A stretch of 64,000 nucleotides of DNA. Source: Rhizomicrobium sp. GTDB lineage: Bacteria; Pseudomonadota; Alphaproteobacteria; Micropepsales; Micropepsaceae. Location of the stretch: the NCBI GenBank assembly GCA_037200045.1, contig JBBCHM010000001.1, positions 806,001 to 870,000 of the forward strand, in the 5' to 3' direction. Position 1 is the stretch's first letter. Every line of letters begins with the position of its first letter. Under the pieces are notes generated by a model. It ran no database searches. It saw only the letters and a list, made by a program, of their open reading frames with translations, and had not been told where the DNA came from. Made by a program: the position numbers and the translations under genes. This document shows positions 19,849 through 29,127 of this stretch, piece after piece.

Positions 19849-22326
19849 ATGTCCAATCTCACGCTTGTCGCGCCGATCAAAGGATGGGTGGCGCCGCTGG
19901 ACGAGGTGCCCGATCCGGTTTTCGCCGAGCGCATCCTGGGCGACGGCCTCGCCATCGATCCGACCGGGGCCGCGGTGCACGCGCCCTGCGACGGCCTCGT
20001 CATCGCGCTCGCGCGCCATGCCGTGACGCTGCGGGCCGCCAACGGCGCCGAGATCCTGATCCATGTCGGCCTGGAGACCGTGGCGCTGCACGGCCAGGGC
20101 TTCATCACCCATGTCCGCGAAGGCGCGATGGTGCGCACCGGCGATCCGCTGATCGCCTTCGATCTCGACTTTCTCGCGACCCACGCCAAGAGCCTGATCT
20201 CGCCGGTGGTCGTCACCAACGGCGACGCCTTCGCCATCATCCGCCGCAGCACCGGCCGCGAGACCGGTCTCGGCGAATTCCTGATGGAGCTGCGCCCGCT
20301 GACCGAGCAATCCGTCGCCGCGCCGGTCGAGGCGACGCGCGAGGTCGTCGTGCGTCTCGCGCACGGCATCCATGCGCGTCCCGCCGCGCAGATTTCCGCC
20401 GCCGCCAGAGGCTTCACGTCGGAGATCGAACTCTCCGCCCGCGCCCGCCGCGTCAACGCCAAGAGCATCGCGGCATTGATGTCGCTGGGCGTCGCCCGGG
20501 ACGAGTCCGTCGTCGTCGCGGCGCGCGGTCCCGATGCGCAAGCCGCCGTCGTGTCACTCGCCGAGCTGATCGAGTGCGGCATCGAAGAAGCCCCCGAACT
20601 TCCACCGCCGCCAGCGCTCGCCGCCGCTCCGCCGGCGCCCGATCTTCCGCCCAACACGCTGCGCGGCGTCTGCGGCGCGCCGGGCCTCGTCATCGGCAAG
20701 GCCTTGCAAATGCGGGCCGCCGAATTTGCCGTCAGCGAAGATGGCCAAGGCGCCGTGCAGGAATGCACCGCGCTGGCCGACGCGCTTGCCGCCGTCCGCG
20801 CGCGTCTCGACCGCCTCGCCGCCGCCGGCAACCGCCAGCGCCGCGAGATACTGGGCGCGCATCTCGCGCTGCTCGACGATCCCGAGTTGCTCCGCCAGGT
20901 CCACGCCGCCATCGACGACGACAGGAGCGCCGCCTTCGCCTGGCGCCAGGCCATCCGCGGCTATGCGGATGCCTTCCGCGCCGCCGAGGATTCGCGCCTG
21001 CGCGAGCGGGTCGGCGATCTCGTCGACCTGGAACGCCAGGTCCTGGCGGCGCTGCAGGGCGACGCCGGCGCGGAGGGCAGGGCGCTCGCGCCCGACACCA
21101 TCCTTCTCGCCGACGAGTTGCTGCCGTCCGAACTCGCGGGGCTCGGCGTCATCGGCGGATTCGTCACCGCCGGCGGCGGTCCCACCTCGCATGTCGCGAT
21201 CATCGCGGCCGGCATGAACGTGCCCGCGCTGGTCGGCGCCGGCGCGGGCGTGCTTGCCATCGCCGACGGCACCACGCTGCTGCTCGACACCGAAGCGGGC
21301 CTTCTGCATATCGACCCCGACGCCGCGCAGCTCGATCGCGCCGGCGCCGCCATCGCCGAGCGTGCCGCCCGCGACTCCTCCGCGCGGACACGCGCTTTCC
21401 AAGACTGCCGCACCGCCGATGGCACGCGCATCGCGGTCGTCGCGAATCTCGGTGCCGGTGCCGAAGAAGCGGCGGCGGCGATCGCTGCCGGCGCCGAAGG
21501 CTGCGGCCTGCTGCGCACCGAATTTCTCTTCCTCGACCGCGACACGCCGCCGTCGGAGGACGAGCAGGCCGCCGTCTACCAATCCATCGCGCGGGCTCTG
21601 GACGGCAGGCCGTTCAAGATCCGCACCTTCGACATCGGCGGCGACAAGCCGTTGCCGTATCTGCCGATGCCCGCCGAGGAAAATCCGGCGCTTGGCCTGC
21701 GCGGCATCCGGGCCGCGCTGTGGCGCAGCGATCTTCTGAAGACCCAGCTCGCCGCCATCCTGCGCGTGACGCCCACGCCCCGCATCATGCTGCCAATGAT
21801 CGCTTCGCTGAGCGAATTGCGCGCCGTCCGCGCCATGCTTAGTGAGATGGGCGCGCCGCCCGGGATCGAACTCGGCATCATGATCGAGACTCCCGCCTCG
21901 GCGGTCATCGCCGCCCGGTTCGCCCGCGAGACCGATTTCTTCTCCATCGGCACCAACGATCTCACGCAATACACGCTCGCGATGGATCGCGGCCATGCCC
22001 AACTCGCCCCGCGGATTGATGCCTTCCATCCCGCCGTCCTGTCGCTGATCGCCCAGGCCGTGGCGGGCGCCTCCACGCAGGACAGGCCGGTTGCGGTGTG
22101 CGGCGGTCTGGCCGGCGATCCGCTCTCCGCCTCTCTGCTGATCGGGCTCGGCGTGCGCGAGCTTTCCATGCCGGCCGGCGCCGTCGCGCGGCTGAAGGAA
22201 ACCATCCGCGCCCTCGACATCGAACAATGCCGCATCGCCGCCGCCGAAGCGCTGAAGCAGGACTCGCCGGAGGCGGTGCGCGCCGTCGCCGCCACCTATC
22301 TTCCCGAGACGGGAGCACAGCCATGA
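19849..22326 (+). CDS. PTS phosphotransfer fusion EIIA(Glc-type)-HPr-Enzyme I (NagF-like, PEP-protein phosphotransferase)
   Basis: An 825-residue cytoplasmic protein carrying the whole phosphorelay from phosphoenolpyruvate to the sugar permease. EIIA domain 1-150 with phospho-His H72 (LIHVGLET); HPr domain about 163-250 with H175 (HGIHARPAA); Enzyme I from about 270 with H448 (GGPTSHVAIIA), PEP-site motifs LLRTEFLFLDR, RTFDIGGDKP and SIGTNDLTQYTLAMDR. The stop overlaps the permease start (ATGA). Together with the next gene it forms a complete self-contained GlcNAc PTS that does not need general Enzyme I or HPr. Gene names vary between species (nagF, ptsP-like). Confidence 0.94.
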   Translation: MSNLTLVAPIKGWVAPLDEVPDPVFAERILGDGLAIDPTGAAVHAPCDGLVIALARHAVTLRAANGAEILIHVGLETVALHGQGFITHVREGAMVRTGDPLIAFDLDFLATHAKSLISPVVVTNGDAFAIIRRSTGRETGLGEFLMELRPLTEQSVAAPVEATREVVVRLAHGIHARPAAQISAAARGFTSEIELSARARRVNAKSIAALMSLGVARDESVVVAARGPDAQAAVVSLAELIECGIEEAPELPPPPALAAAPPAPDLPPNTLRGVCGAPGLVIGKALQMRAAEFAVSEDGQGAVQECTALADALAAVRARLDRLAAAGNRQRREILGAHLALLDDPELLRQVHAAIDDDRSAAFAWRQAIRGYADAFRAAEDSRLRERVGDLVDLERQVLAALQGDAGAEGRALAPDTILLADELLPSELAGLGVIGGFVTAGGGPTSHVAIIAAGMNVPALVGAGAGVLAIADGTTLLLDTEAGLLHIDPDAAQLDRAGAAIAERAARDSSARTRAFQDCRTADGTRIAVVANLGAGAEEAAAAIAAGAEGCGLLRTEFLFLDRDTPPSEDEQAAVYQSIARALDGRPFKIRTFDIGGDKPLPYLPMPAEENPALGLRGIRAALWRSDLLKTQLAAILRVTPTPRIMLPMIASLSELRAVRAMLSEMGAPPGIELGIMIETPASAVIAARFARETDFFSIGTNDLTQYTLAMDRGHAQLAPRIDAFHPAVLSLIAQAVAGASTQDRPVAVCGGLAGDPLSASLLIGLGVRELSMPAGAVARLKETIRALDIEQCRIAAAEALKQDSPEAVRAVAATYLPETGAQP

Positions 22327-24062
22327 ACCTCGTCGAACGACTCCAGCCGCTGGGCCGCGCGCTGATGCTGCCGATCGCGGTACTGCCCGCCGCCGGCCTT
22401 CTGCTGCGCCTCGGCCAGCCCGACCTGCTGAACATCGCGTTCATCGCGTCGGCCGGCGACGCCATCTTCTCCAATCTGGGGCTTCTCTTCGCCATCGGCA
22501 TCGCCGTCGGCCTGGCGCGGGAGAACCATGGCGCCGCCGGCCTGGCCGGCGCGGTCGGCTTCCTCGTCGCCACCAAGGGCGCGCAGGTCCTGATCGCCGT
22601 GCCGCCAACCGCGCTTGCCGGCATCCCCGCGACGGCGCAGGCGCTCGCCGCCGATGCGTTCAAGGCCGCCGCCATCGCCAAGCTCAGCGTGCCGGCCGGC
22701 ATCGCCTCGGGCCTGATCGCCGGCTGGCTCTACAACAAGTACCGCGACATCAAGCTTCCCGAATTCCTCGCCTTCTTCGGCGGCCGCCGTTTCATCCCGA
22801 TCGCCTCCGGCGCCGCCGGCGTCGTGCTGGCCGCGCTGATCGGCTTCGGCTACGCGACGATCAACGACGGCATGGACGGCCTCAGCCACGCCATCCTCGG
22901 CGCCGGAGACATCGGCCTTTTCGCTTACGGCGTGCTGAACCGGCTGCTCATCGTCACCGGCCTGCACCACATCCTCAATAACCTCGCCTGGTTCATCGTC
23001 GGCGACTTTCACGGCACGACCGGCGATTTGAAGCGCTTCTTCGCCGGCGATCCCGAGGCCGGCAAGTTCATGAGCGGCTTCTTCCCGGTGATGATGTTCG
23101 GCCTGCCCGCCGCGTGCCTCGCGATGTACCGCGCCGCGCTGCCGTCGCGGCGCCAGGAAGTCGGCGGCATGCTGCTGTCGATGGCGCTGACGGCGTTCCT
23201 GACCGGCGTGACCGAGCCGATCGAATTCACCTTCATGTTCCTGGCGCCGTTGCTCTACGCGATCCACGCCGTCCTGACCGGCGCGGCGATGGTGATCATG
23301 AACCTTCTGGGCGTGCGGCTCGGCTTCGGTTTCTCCGCCGGGCTATTTGACTATGTGATCAATTTCGGCAAGGCGACTCGGCCTCTATGGCTGCTCCCCG
23401 TCGGCCTGGTCTATTTCGCGCTCTATTATGGACTCTTCAGCCTTTCGATCCGCGCGTTCAACCTGAAGACGCCGGGCCGCGAGGAGGAAACCGAGGCGCC
23501 AACCGCCGCGCCGGCCGCGACCTCGCGCGGTGAGGCCTATGTCATCGCGCTGGGCGGCGCGGACAACCTCGTCAGTGTCGACGCCTGCACCACACGTTTG
23601 CGCCTCGTCCTCGCTGACGGCCAAGCCGCCGACGAGAAGGCCCTGAAGGCGCTGGGCGCCCGCGGCATCGTGCGTCCGTCGGCCAACGCGCTGCAGGTCG
23701 TGCTCGGCCCGATCGCCGATCAGGTCGCCGGAGAAATCCGCGCTGCCGTACCGACCGCGCCGCGCGGTGCGCCAGCGTCCATCGTCGTGGCCACGCCGCC
23801 ATCGACCGTGGCGGCGCCGCAAATCGGCGACACGCGCGCCTTGCTGCGCGCGCTCGGCGGACCCGCGAATGTGCTCAAGGTCGAAACCTGTTCGAGCCGC
23901 CTGCGCGTGACCGTCGCCAGCGGCGAGGACATCGACGAAGCCGTGCTGCGAGCTCTGGGCGTGCGCGGCGTCGTGAGTCCCGTGGCCGGGAGCATCCACC
24001 TCGTCATCGGACCCGGCGCCGACGCCGTCGCGGTGAAATTGCGCGGCGAACTCGCCGCCTAA
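22323..24062 (+). CDS. nagE: PTS GlcNAc permease EIIC with two tandem EIIB domains
   Basis: A 579-residue inner-membrane transporter that imports GlcNAc and phosphorylates it. EIIC part 1-390 with many membrane segments and the glucose-family signatures GLHHILNN and TGVTEPIEF. Two EIIB domains follow: one with phospho-cysteine C422 (VDACTTRLR), another with C523 (VETCSSRLR); both keep the active-site cysteine. E. coli NagE has one EIIB plus EIIA; here EIIA is in the previous protein and EIIB is doubled. It overlaps the end of the convergent sulfotransferase gene by 4 nt. Confidence 0.93.
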   Translation: MNLVERLQPLGRALMLPIAVLPAAGLLLRLGQPDLLNIAFIASAGDAIFSNLGLLFAIGIAVGLARENHGAAGLAGAVGFLVATKGAQVLIAVPPTALAGIPATAQALAADAFKAAAIAKLSVPAGIASGLIAGWLYNKYRDIKLPEFLAFFGGRRFIPIASGAAGVVLAALIGFGYATINDGMDGLSHAILGAGDIGLFAYGVLNRLLIVTGLHHILNNLAWFIVGDFHGTTGDLKRFFAGDPEAGKFMSGFFPVMMFGLPAACLAMYRAALPSRRQEVGGMLLSMALTAFLTGVTEPIEFTFMFLAPLLYAIHAVLTGAAMVIMNLLGVRLGFGFSAGLFDYVINFGKATRPLWLLPVGLVYFALYYGLFSLSIRAFNLKTPGREEETEAPTAAPAATSRGEAYVIALGGADNLVSVDACTTRLRLVLADGQAADEKALKALGARGIVRPSANALQVVLGPIADQVAGEIRAAVPTAPRGAPASIVVATPPSTVAAPQIGDTRALLRALGGPANVLKVETCSSRLRVTVASGEDIDEAVLRALGVRGVVSPVAGSIHLVIGPGADAVAVKLRGELAA

Positions 24063-25627
24063 CGCAGCGCCGCGATCAGCGGACCCAGATGCTTCTCATA
24101 GTGCCGCCACCGCCCGATGGAACTGGCGAACAGCGGCTGGCGCACCTGCGACTGGCTGAGCGTCCGCACCGGCCGTTCGGTCCTGGAGAAATCCAGGCAC
24201 CGCGCGTCCCAGTCCAGCCCACAGAACGCGACGATCCTGCGCGCCTGTGCTTCGAAGTCGTCGACCAGCGTCTCGTATTGGACGTCGAGCAGCACACGCT
24301 CCGGCAACACACCATGCCAATGCGCCGTCAGTACCTCGTACATCTTGTGATAGCGCCCCAATTCACCGAGGTCGTAGGCGAAGTTCAGTCCGCCGAGGAA
24401 CAGCTTGGAATAGCATGAGAGGCATGTGTCCATCGGATCGCGTCGCACATGCACGATCTTCGCATTCGGCAGCGCGAGATGGATCGTCCCCAGGTGGCGG
24501 AAATTCGCCGGCAGCTTGTCGACGATTCGCTTCGCGCCGGGCGCCAGCGCCCGCATGTGCTCGATATAGCGCCGCCCGAACTTTCGCAGTGCAGCGTCCG
24601 AAACCGCAGCGATCCCGGACGGATAATCCGGCAGATCGGCGATCAGATCGTTCATGACCAATAGCTCACCGGCGCCATACACGTCCGGATGGCTGGCGAG
24701 GATCTGCTCGACCAGCGTGGAGCCGGAGCGCGGCATCCCGACCACGAACACCGGCGCGTCCGAAAGATCGCCGGCGCCGGCCCTGCTTCGCACCAGGGCG
24801 GGAGAGAACGCCGCCGCTATTGCCGTGAAGAACTCCGCGACCGACGTCTCGTCGTAGGATATCAGCGTCCGCTTGAGCGCATTGCCGGCGCGCATCTGCT
24901 CGAACGCCTCGTCGTAGCGAGCCAGATCGTCATAGGCCTTGGCCAGCGCGAAATGCAGTTCGACGTTCTGGGCGTCGCCCAGACTCGGTCCTTCGCGCGC
25001 CAAGGCTTCCAGCGCGGGCAGGCGCGTATCGCCGACAACGAAGCGAGCTGTTTCGGCCAGGGCGCGATGATAGGCGGCGTTTTTTGGCGCGCAGGCGATG
25101 GCACGCTCGAACGCCAGCCGCGCTTCCGCCGTCTCTCCGGTCTGTGCCGCGAGGCTGCCCAGGCCGAAATGCGCCGTGGCGTTCTTGGCATCGGCCGCCA
25201 AAACCCTTTCGAACGCGGACCGGGCCGCGTCGACCCGGCCAAGTACGCTCAGAGCGTCGCCGAGCCCCAACAGCGCCTGCGCGTCGCCGGGCCGGTATTT
25301 TATCGCGGCCTCGAAGCTGCGCGCCGCATCGCCATAGCGTCCCAGGACGAGATATGCGCTGCCGAGATCGCTTTGGATCGCGCCGTTCTGCGGAGCCGCG
25401 GCGGCCGCCTCCGCCAGATAGGCCACGGCCTCTTCTGGCCTTTTGGTCCGTAGACGGATCAATCCCAGACCGTGCAGGACTCCGGGATGGCGCGGAAAGG
25501 CTTGGCGCACCGCCTCATAGTGCCGCTCCGCCTCGGCGAGCTCGCCCGCCCGGTGCAAGCCGACCGCCGCTTCGTAGTTTTTCCGCGCGGCTGCCAGCCG
25601 CTCGGTTTCCGTCTGTGTTGGCGCCAC
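24059..25627 (-). CDS. TPR-repeat sulfotransferase family protein (first copy)
   Basis: A 522-residue fusion. Residues 1-250 form about six TPR repeats (for example AIQSDLGSAYLVLGRYGDAA, ALLGLGDALSVLGRVDAA); the C-terminal half is a PAPS-dependent sulfotransferase domain with 5'-phosphosulfate loop GMPRSGSTLVEQ, 3'-phosphate site VHVRRDPMDTCLSCY and an HLGTIHLALPNA segment. No signal peptide, so probably cytoplasmic. It is convergent with and overlaps nagE. The acceptor is unknown; in this family TPRs may bind the acceptor. A second member is at 54934-56946, also beside TonB-receptor genes. Confidence 0.88.
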   Translation of the reverse strand: MAPTQTETERLAAARKNYEAAVGLHRAGELAEAERHYEAVRQAFPRHPGVLHGLGLIRLRTKRPEEAVAYLAEAAAAAPQNGAIQSDLGSAYLVLGRYGDAARSFEAAIKYRPGDAQALLGLGDALSVLGRVDAARSAFERVLAADAKNATAHFGLGSLAAQTGETAEARLAFERAIACAPKNAAYHRALAETARFVVGDTRLPALEALAREGPSLGDAQNVELHFALAKAYDDLARYDEAFEQMRAGNALKRTLISYDETSVAEFFTAIAAAFSPALVRSRAGAGDLSDAPVFVVGMPRSGSTLVEQILASHPDVYGAGELLVMNDLIADLPDYPSGIAAVSDAALRKFGRRYIEHMRALAPGAKRIVDKLPANFRHLGTIHLALPNAKIVHVRRDPMDTCLSCYSKLFLGGLNFAYDLGELGRYHKMYEVLTAHWHGVLPERVLLDVQYETLVDDFEAQARRIVAFCGLDWDARCLDFSRTERPVRTLSQSQVRQPLFASSIGRWRHYEKHLGPLIAALR

Positions 25628-25711
25628 GGCTTATCCTCGTCGCGGCAATCCTAATCGTTCGTCCGCGTCGCCGAAACATCCGCGCGTGGGCGTTTTCCGC
25701 CGGCATTTGCG

Positions 25712-26596
25712 TCAGACTGCTGGGCCGATCGGCACGACATCGACGCCGACTTCGACGATGTGATCGCCGCCGCCGGTGACGATGCCGTTGAGCGGCGCGA
25801 CGTCGCTATAGTCGCGGCCCCAGGCGAGCGTGACATGGCCCTCGCCGCAGCGCATGTCGTTGGTGGGGTCGAGATCGATCCAGCCGAATGGCGGCGCCCA
25901 TACCGAGAACCAGGCATGGCTGGCATCGGCGCCCAACAGGCGTTTCTGGCCCGGCGGCGGCTTGGTCAGCAGATAACCGCTGACATAGCGGCCGGCCAGA
26001 CCGATGGAGCGCAAGCAGGCGATCCCGACATGCGCCAGGTCCTGGCAGACCCCCGAATGGATCTGGAAAACGCGGTCGACCGGCGTGGTCGCGTCGGTCA
26101 CGGTGGTGTCGTACTGGAAGTCCTTGTGGATGCGACTCATCAGGTCGAGCGCGCCGGCCAGGATCGGTCGGCCGCGCGGGAAGCTCGCCGCGGCATAGAT
26201 CGCGATCTCGTCGCGCGCCGCCGTCAGCGGCGAGTCGAACAGAAACTGGATGGCATCGCGCGCCGCTGCGTCCGGCGTGTATCCCAAGCTCGTCCGAACC
26301 TGCTCCCAGGGCAGGCTGCCCTCGGCGGCGGGCGCCGCGATCGGGCCGACGCCGACCCGGCTCTGCGTTTCGACCTGCAGCACGGAGTGTGCCTGATCGA
26401 TGGCGAACCATTCGGTCTTGTTGCCGAAGACGTCGGTCACCGTATAGCGCCGGGCCGGCGGCAGCGAGATCTTCAATGCGCTGGCGGCGACGCGCTGCGT
26501 CGGCGTCTCTCGGGGGGTCAGATGGGCCAGGTGGCAGGAATAGGACACGCTCTGCAGGTAGCGATAGGTCGTGCGATGCCGAACCGCGTATTCCAT
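25712..26596 (-). CDS. Transglutaminase-like cysteine protease family protein
   Basis: About 294 residues. An N-terminal beta domain (HRTTYRYLQSVSYSCHLAHL) is followed by a transglutaminase core with the catalytic triad: Cys in SGVCQDLAHVGIACLR, His in DASHAWFSVW and Asp in WIDLDPTND. No signal peptide, so it acts in the cytoplasm. The ATG shares its A with the stop of the upstream gene; a GTG one codon earlier is possible. It is the last of three coupled genes. The enzymes are predicted to cut or form isopeptide/peptide bonds in a peptide made by the neighbouring ATP-grasp protein; the substrate is unknown. Confidence 0.9.
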   Translation of the reverse strand: MEYAVRHRTTYRYLQSVSYSCHLAHLTPRETPTQRVAASALKISLPPARRYTVTDVFGNKTEWFAIDQAHSVLQVETQSRVGVGPIAAPAAEGSLPWEQVRTSLGYTPDAAARDAIQFLFDSPLTAARDEIAIYAAASFPRGRPILAGALDLMSRIHKDFQYDTTVTDATTPVDRVFQIHSGVCQDLAHVGIACLRSIGLAGRYVSGYLLTKPPPGQKRLLGADASHAWFSVWAPPFGWIDLDPTNDMRCGEGHVTLAWGRDYSDVAPLNGIVTGGGDHIVEVGVDVVPIGPAV

Positions 26597-29127
26597 CACA
26601 GGGCCTCGCGCCAGGGCGCCGCGCCGGTGCGCCGACGCGTCGTGTGCTGAAAATAGGCGTCGGCGATCGTGTCCGTGAGAAGCGCCAGCGTGCTTTCGAC
26701 CTTGGTCGAGAAATCGGCCAGCGCCGTGCGGCGCCCCGTCTGAGCCGCCTGCGCCAGCACGGGAGAATGGACGCTGCCGACCGCGAGGCGCAGCGCCGCG
26801 GCGATGGCGTTCGCGCTTTCGTGCCGCTGCACCGGGGTGATGCGCGGCAGCTGATTGAGATTGCGCGCGATCGCCTCGAGCTGGAACGCCAGGCTGCGCG
26901 GGTTGCTATCGTCGAGCAGCAACAGGTCCACGAAGGGAGGAATGTCGAACAGGTTCAGATAGCGCGAACGATAGGTCATCGCGCTGTCGGCGATTTCGAG
27001 CACCGCGCGCATGCGCGGGACTTCCGCTTCCGTCGCCTCGCCGGCCGCCTGCCGCACCAGCCAGGCCAGATCGGTGCCACGCTCGATGCGCCGGCCGAGA
27101 TCGACGAACAGCCAGTTCGGTCCGCGCGTCATGTTCTCGGCGCAGAGGCCGGAAAACGCCGCCGATCGGCGCACGAGTTGGTCGAGATAGGTCTGGGCCG
27201 CCGGCGCGTCGAAGGTCTGCTCGGCGGGCGAGGCTTCCTCTTCGGTCAGGAAACGGATGGTGCGCCAGGTGTCGAGCGACAGCCGATCGCGCGCCGCCCA
27301 GGCGGTCCGCCGCACGCGTGCCAGAAGACGCGGCAGGCCGTCCGGTGCATTGCGGTCGTAGAGCAGGGCACGCAGTTCGGCGAGCAGCTTTTCGTCGTCG
27401 CCCGACGCGGCATCGTGGACGGCCGCGGTGCCCGCCGGCGAGGCGCGAAACAGGAAGCGGTCGGCGGTATCGGCCACGACCGCGGCGTCCTCGCCCAGCC
27501 GCGCGGTCACCGCCCGCAGGACGCGGACCGTGCGTTCGGCGCGCTCTGTGTAGCGCCCCAGCCAGAACAGATTGTCCATCGCGCGGCTCGGCGGCGCCTC
27601 GCCGGTGCGGCGGATCTCGATGGCGCCGCCGTCGCCCTTGAGCAGGCTGAACGTATCGGCCGGTTCGCGGCCGCGCACCCACACGTCCTTGCTCGCCGCG
27701 CCGGATTGGATCGAAAGCGACCGCGCGTGATCGTCCTGCGCCACGCGTACCAGGCCGCCCGGCATCGCGATATAGCCCTGCGGCGTCCAGGCCGCGAAGA
27801 CGCGCAGGTTCACCGGCCTGGTGCCGAACTTACCGTCCTCGAACACCGGCGCAAGGCCGAGCGGCACGGCGTCCTGGGTCACGATGGTGGCGCCGCGTCG
27901 CCGGATACGGTCCTTCAGCGTGTCGATGTCGCTCAGCGACAGTTCCGCGCCGAGCCGGGCGCTCGACTGGCGCGAGAACAGCGGCCTTGCATCGAAGGCG
28001 TCGCGCACGACCACGCGTTCGAGCCGCGACAACGCCTCCTTGCGGCCCCATTCGGTGCCGCACCACACCGTCGGGATATCGGGCATCTTGAGCTCTTCGC
28101 CGAGGAGGGCGCGCGCCAGGCCAGGCAGATAGGCGTCCATCGCCGGCGATTCCATGACGCCGCCGCCAAGGGCATTGGCGAGCACGATGCTTCCGGCGCG
28201 CACCGCGTCGACAAGACCGGGAATGCCGATGGCGGAATCGCCGCGGAATTCTAGCGGATCGCAATAATCGGAATCGACGCGCCGGAAGATCGCCGCGACG
28301 CGCTCCAGCCCCATCAGCGTCTTGAGGAAGACCTGTCCGTCGCGCACCGCCAGGTCGTCGCCTTCGACCAGCGTGAAGCCCAGATAGTGCGCGAGATAGG
28401 CATGCTCGAAATAGGCTTCGTTGTGCGGCCCCGGCGTCAGCAGGACGGCGCGGCCTTTGCGGTTCCGGGACAGCGCGAGGATGTGCTCGCGGTAGGCGCT
28501 GAAGAACGAGGCGAGCCGCCGGATATGCATGTCGTCGAACAGATCGGAAAACGTCGCGCCGACGACGATGCGGTTTTCCAGGGCATAGCCAATGCCGCTC
28601 GGTGCGTCGGCGCGGCTTGCCAGCACGCGCCATGAACCATCGGGCATGCGCGCGAGATCGGCGGAATACAGATGCACATGCACGCCGCCCGGCGGCGTCA
28701 GGCCGACTAGCGGCCGCAGGAACTGCGGATGGCCGAGCACCAGATGCGGCGGCAGATGGCCGGCGGCCATCAACTTTTGCGGCCCATAGATATCCTTGAG
28801 GACGAGATTGTTCAGATGCGCGCGCTGGACAACCGCGGCCTCGATCGCGCGCCATTCGTCGGCGCCGATGACGAACGGCACGATGTCGAGCTGCCACAGC
28901 CGCGCCTGGCCGTCGGCATCGTCGTACACATTATAAGTCACGCCGTTGTCGCGGATCATGGCCTGGGCGGCGGCGCCACGGCGCGCATAATCCTCCGGCG
29001 GCATCGCGGTCAGCGCGTCGGCCAGCGGTTTCCAGGCGGGGCGTACCGTGCCGGCCGCATCGCGCAACTCGTCATAGCGCGGCGGGCTGGCCGGTTCGGC
29101 GGAGGAGGCGACATCGACCTGGCTCAT
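26596..29127 (-). CDS. Circularly permuted ATP-grasp / alpha-E domain fusion protein
   Basis: An 843-residue two-domain protein. Residues 1-500 match the circularly permuted ATP-grasp type 2 family ([64 protein letters not shown]). The rest is the mostly helical alpha-E domain ([25 protein letters not shown]-type helices, SRYLNLF). In many genomes these two are separate adjacent genes; here they are fused. ATP-grasp folds usually form amide bonds, so the group is predicted to build a small peptide or modify a protein. Both junctions with its transglutaminase neighbours overlap (4 nt upstream, 1 nt downstream), pointing to one complex or pathway. Confidence 0.9.
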   Translation of the reverse strand: MSQVDVASSAEPASPPRYDELRDAAGTVRPAWKPLADALTAMPPEDYARRGAAAQAMIRDNGVTYNVYDDADGQARLWQLDIVPFVIGADEWRAIEAAVVQRAHLNNLVLKDIYGPQKLMAAGHLPPHLVLGHPQFLRPLVGLTPPGGVHVHLYSADLARMPDGSWRVLASRADAPSGIGYALENRIVVGATFSDLFDDMHIRRLASFFSAYREHILALSRNRKGRAVLLTPGPHNEAYFEHAYLAHYLGFTLVEGDDLAVRDGQVFLKTLMGLERVAAIFRRVDSDYCDPLEFRGDSAIGIPGLVDAVRAGSIVLANALGGGVMESPAMDAYLPGLARALLGEELKMPDIPTVWCGTEWGRKEALSRLERVVVRDAFDARPLFSRQSSARLGAELSLSDIDTLKDRIRRRGATIVTQDAVPLGLAPVFEDGKFGTRPVNLRVFAAWTPQGYIAMPGGLVRVAQDDHARSLSIQSGAASKDVWVRGREPADTFSLLKGDGGAIEIRRTGEAPPSRAMDNLFWLGRYTERAERTVRVLRAVTARLGEDAAVVADTADRFLFRASPAGTAAVHDAASGDDEKLLAELRALLYDRNAPDGLPRLLARVRRTAWAARDRLSLDTWRTIRFLTEEEASPAEQTFDAPAAQTYLDQLVRRSAAFSGLCAENMTRGPNWLFVDLGRRIERGTDLAWLVRQAAGEATEAEVPRMRAVLEIADSAMTYRSRYLNLFDIPPFVDLLLLDDSNPRSLAFQLEAIARNLNQLPRITPVQRHESANAIAAALRLAVGSVHSPVLAQAAQTGRRTALADFSTKVESTLALLTDTIADAYFQHTTRRRTGAAPWREAL

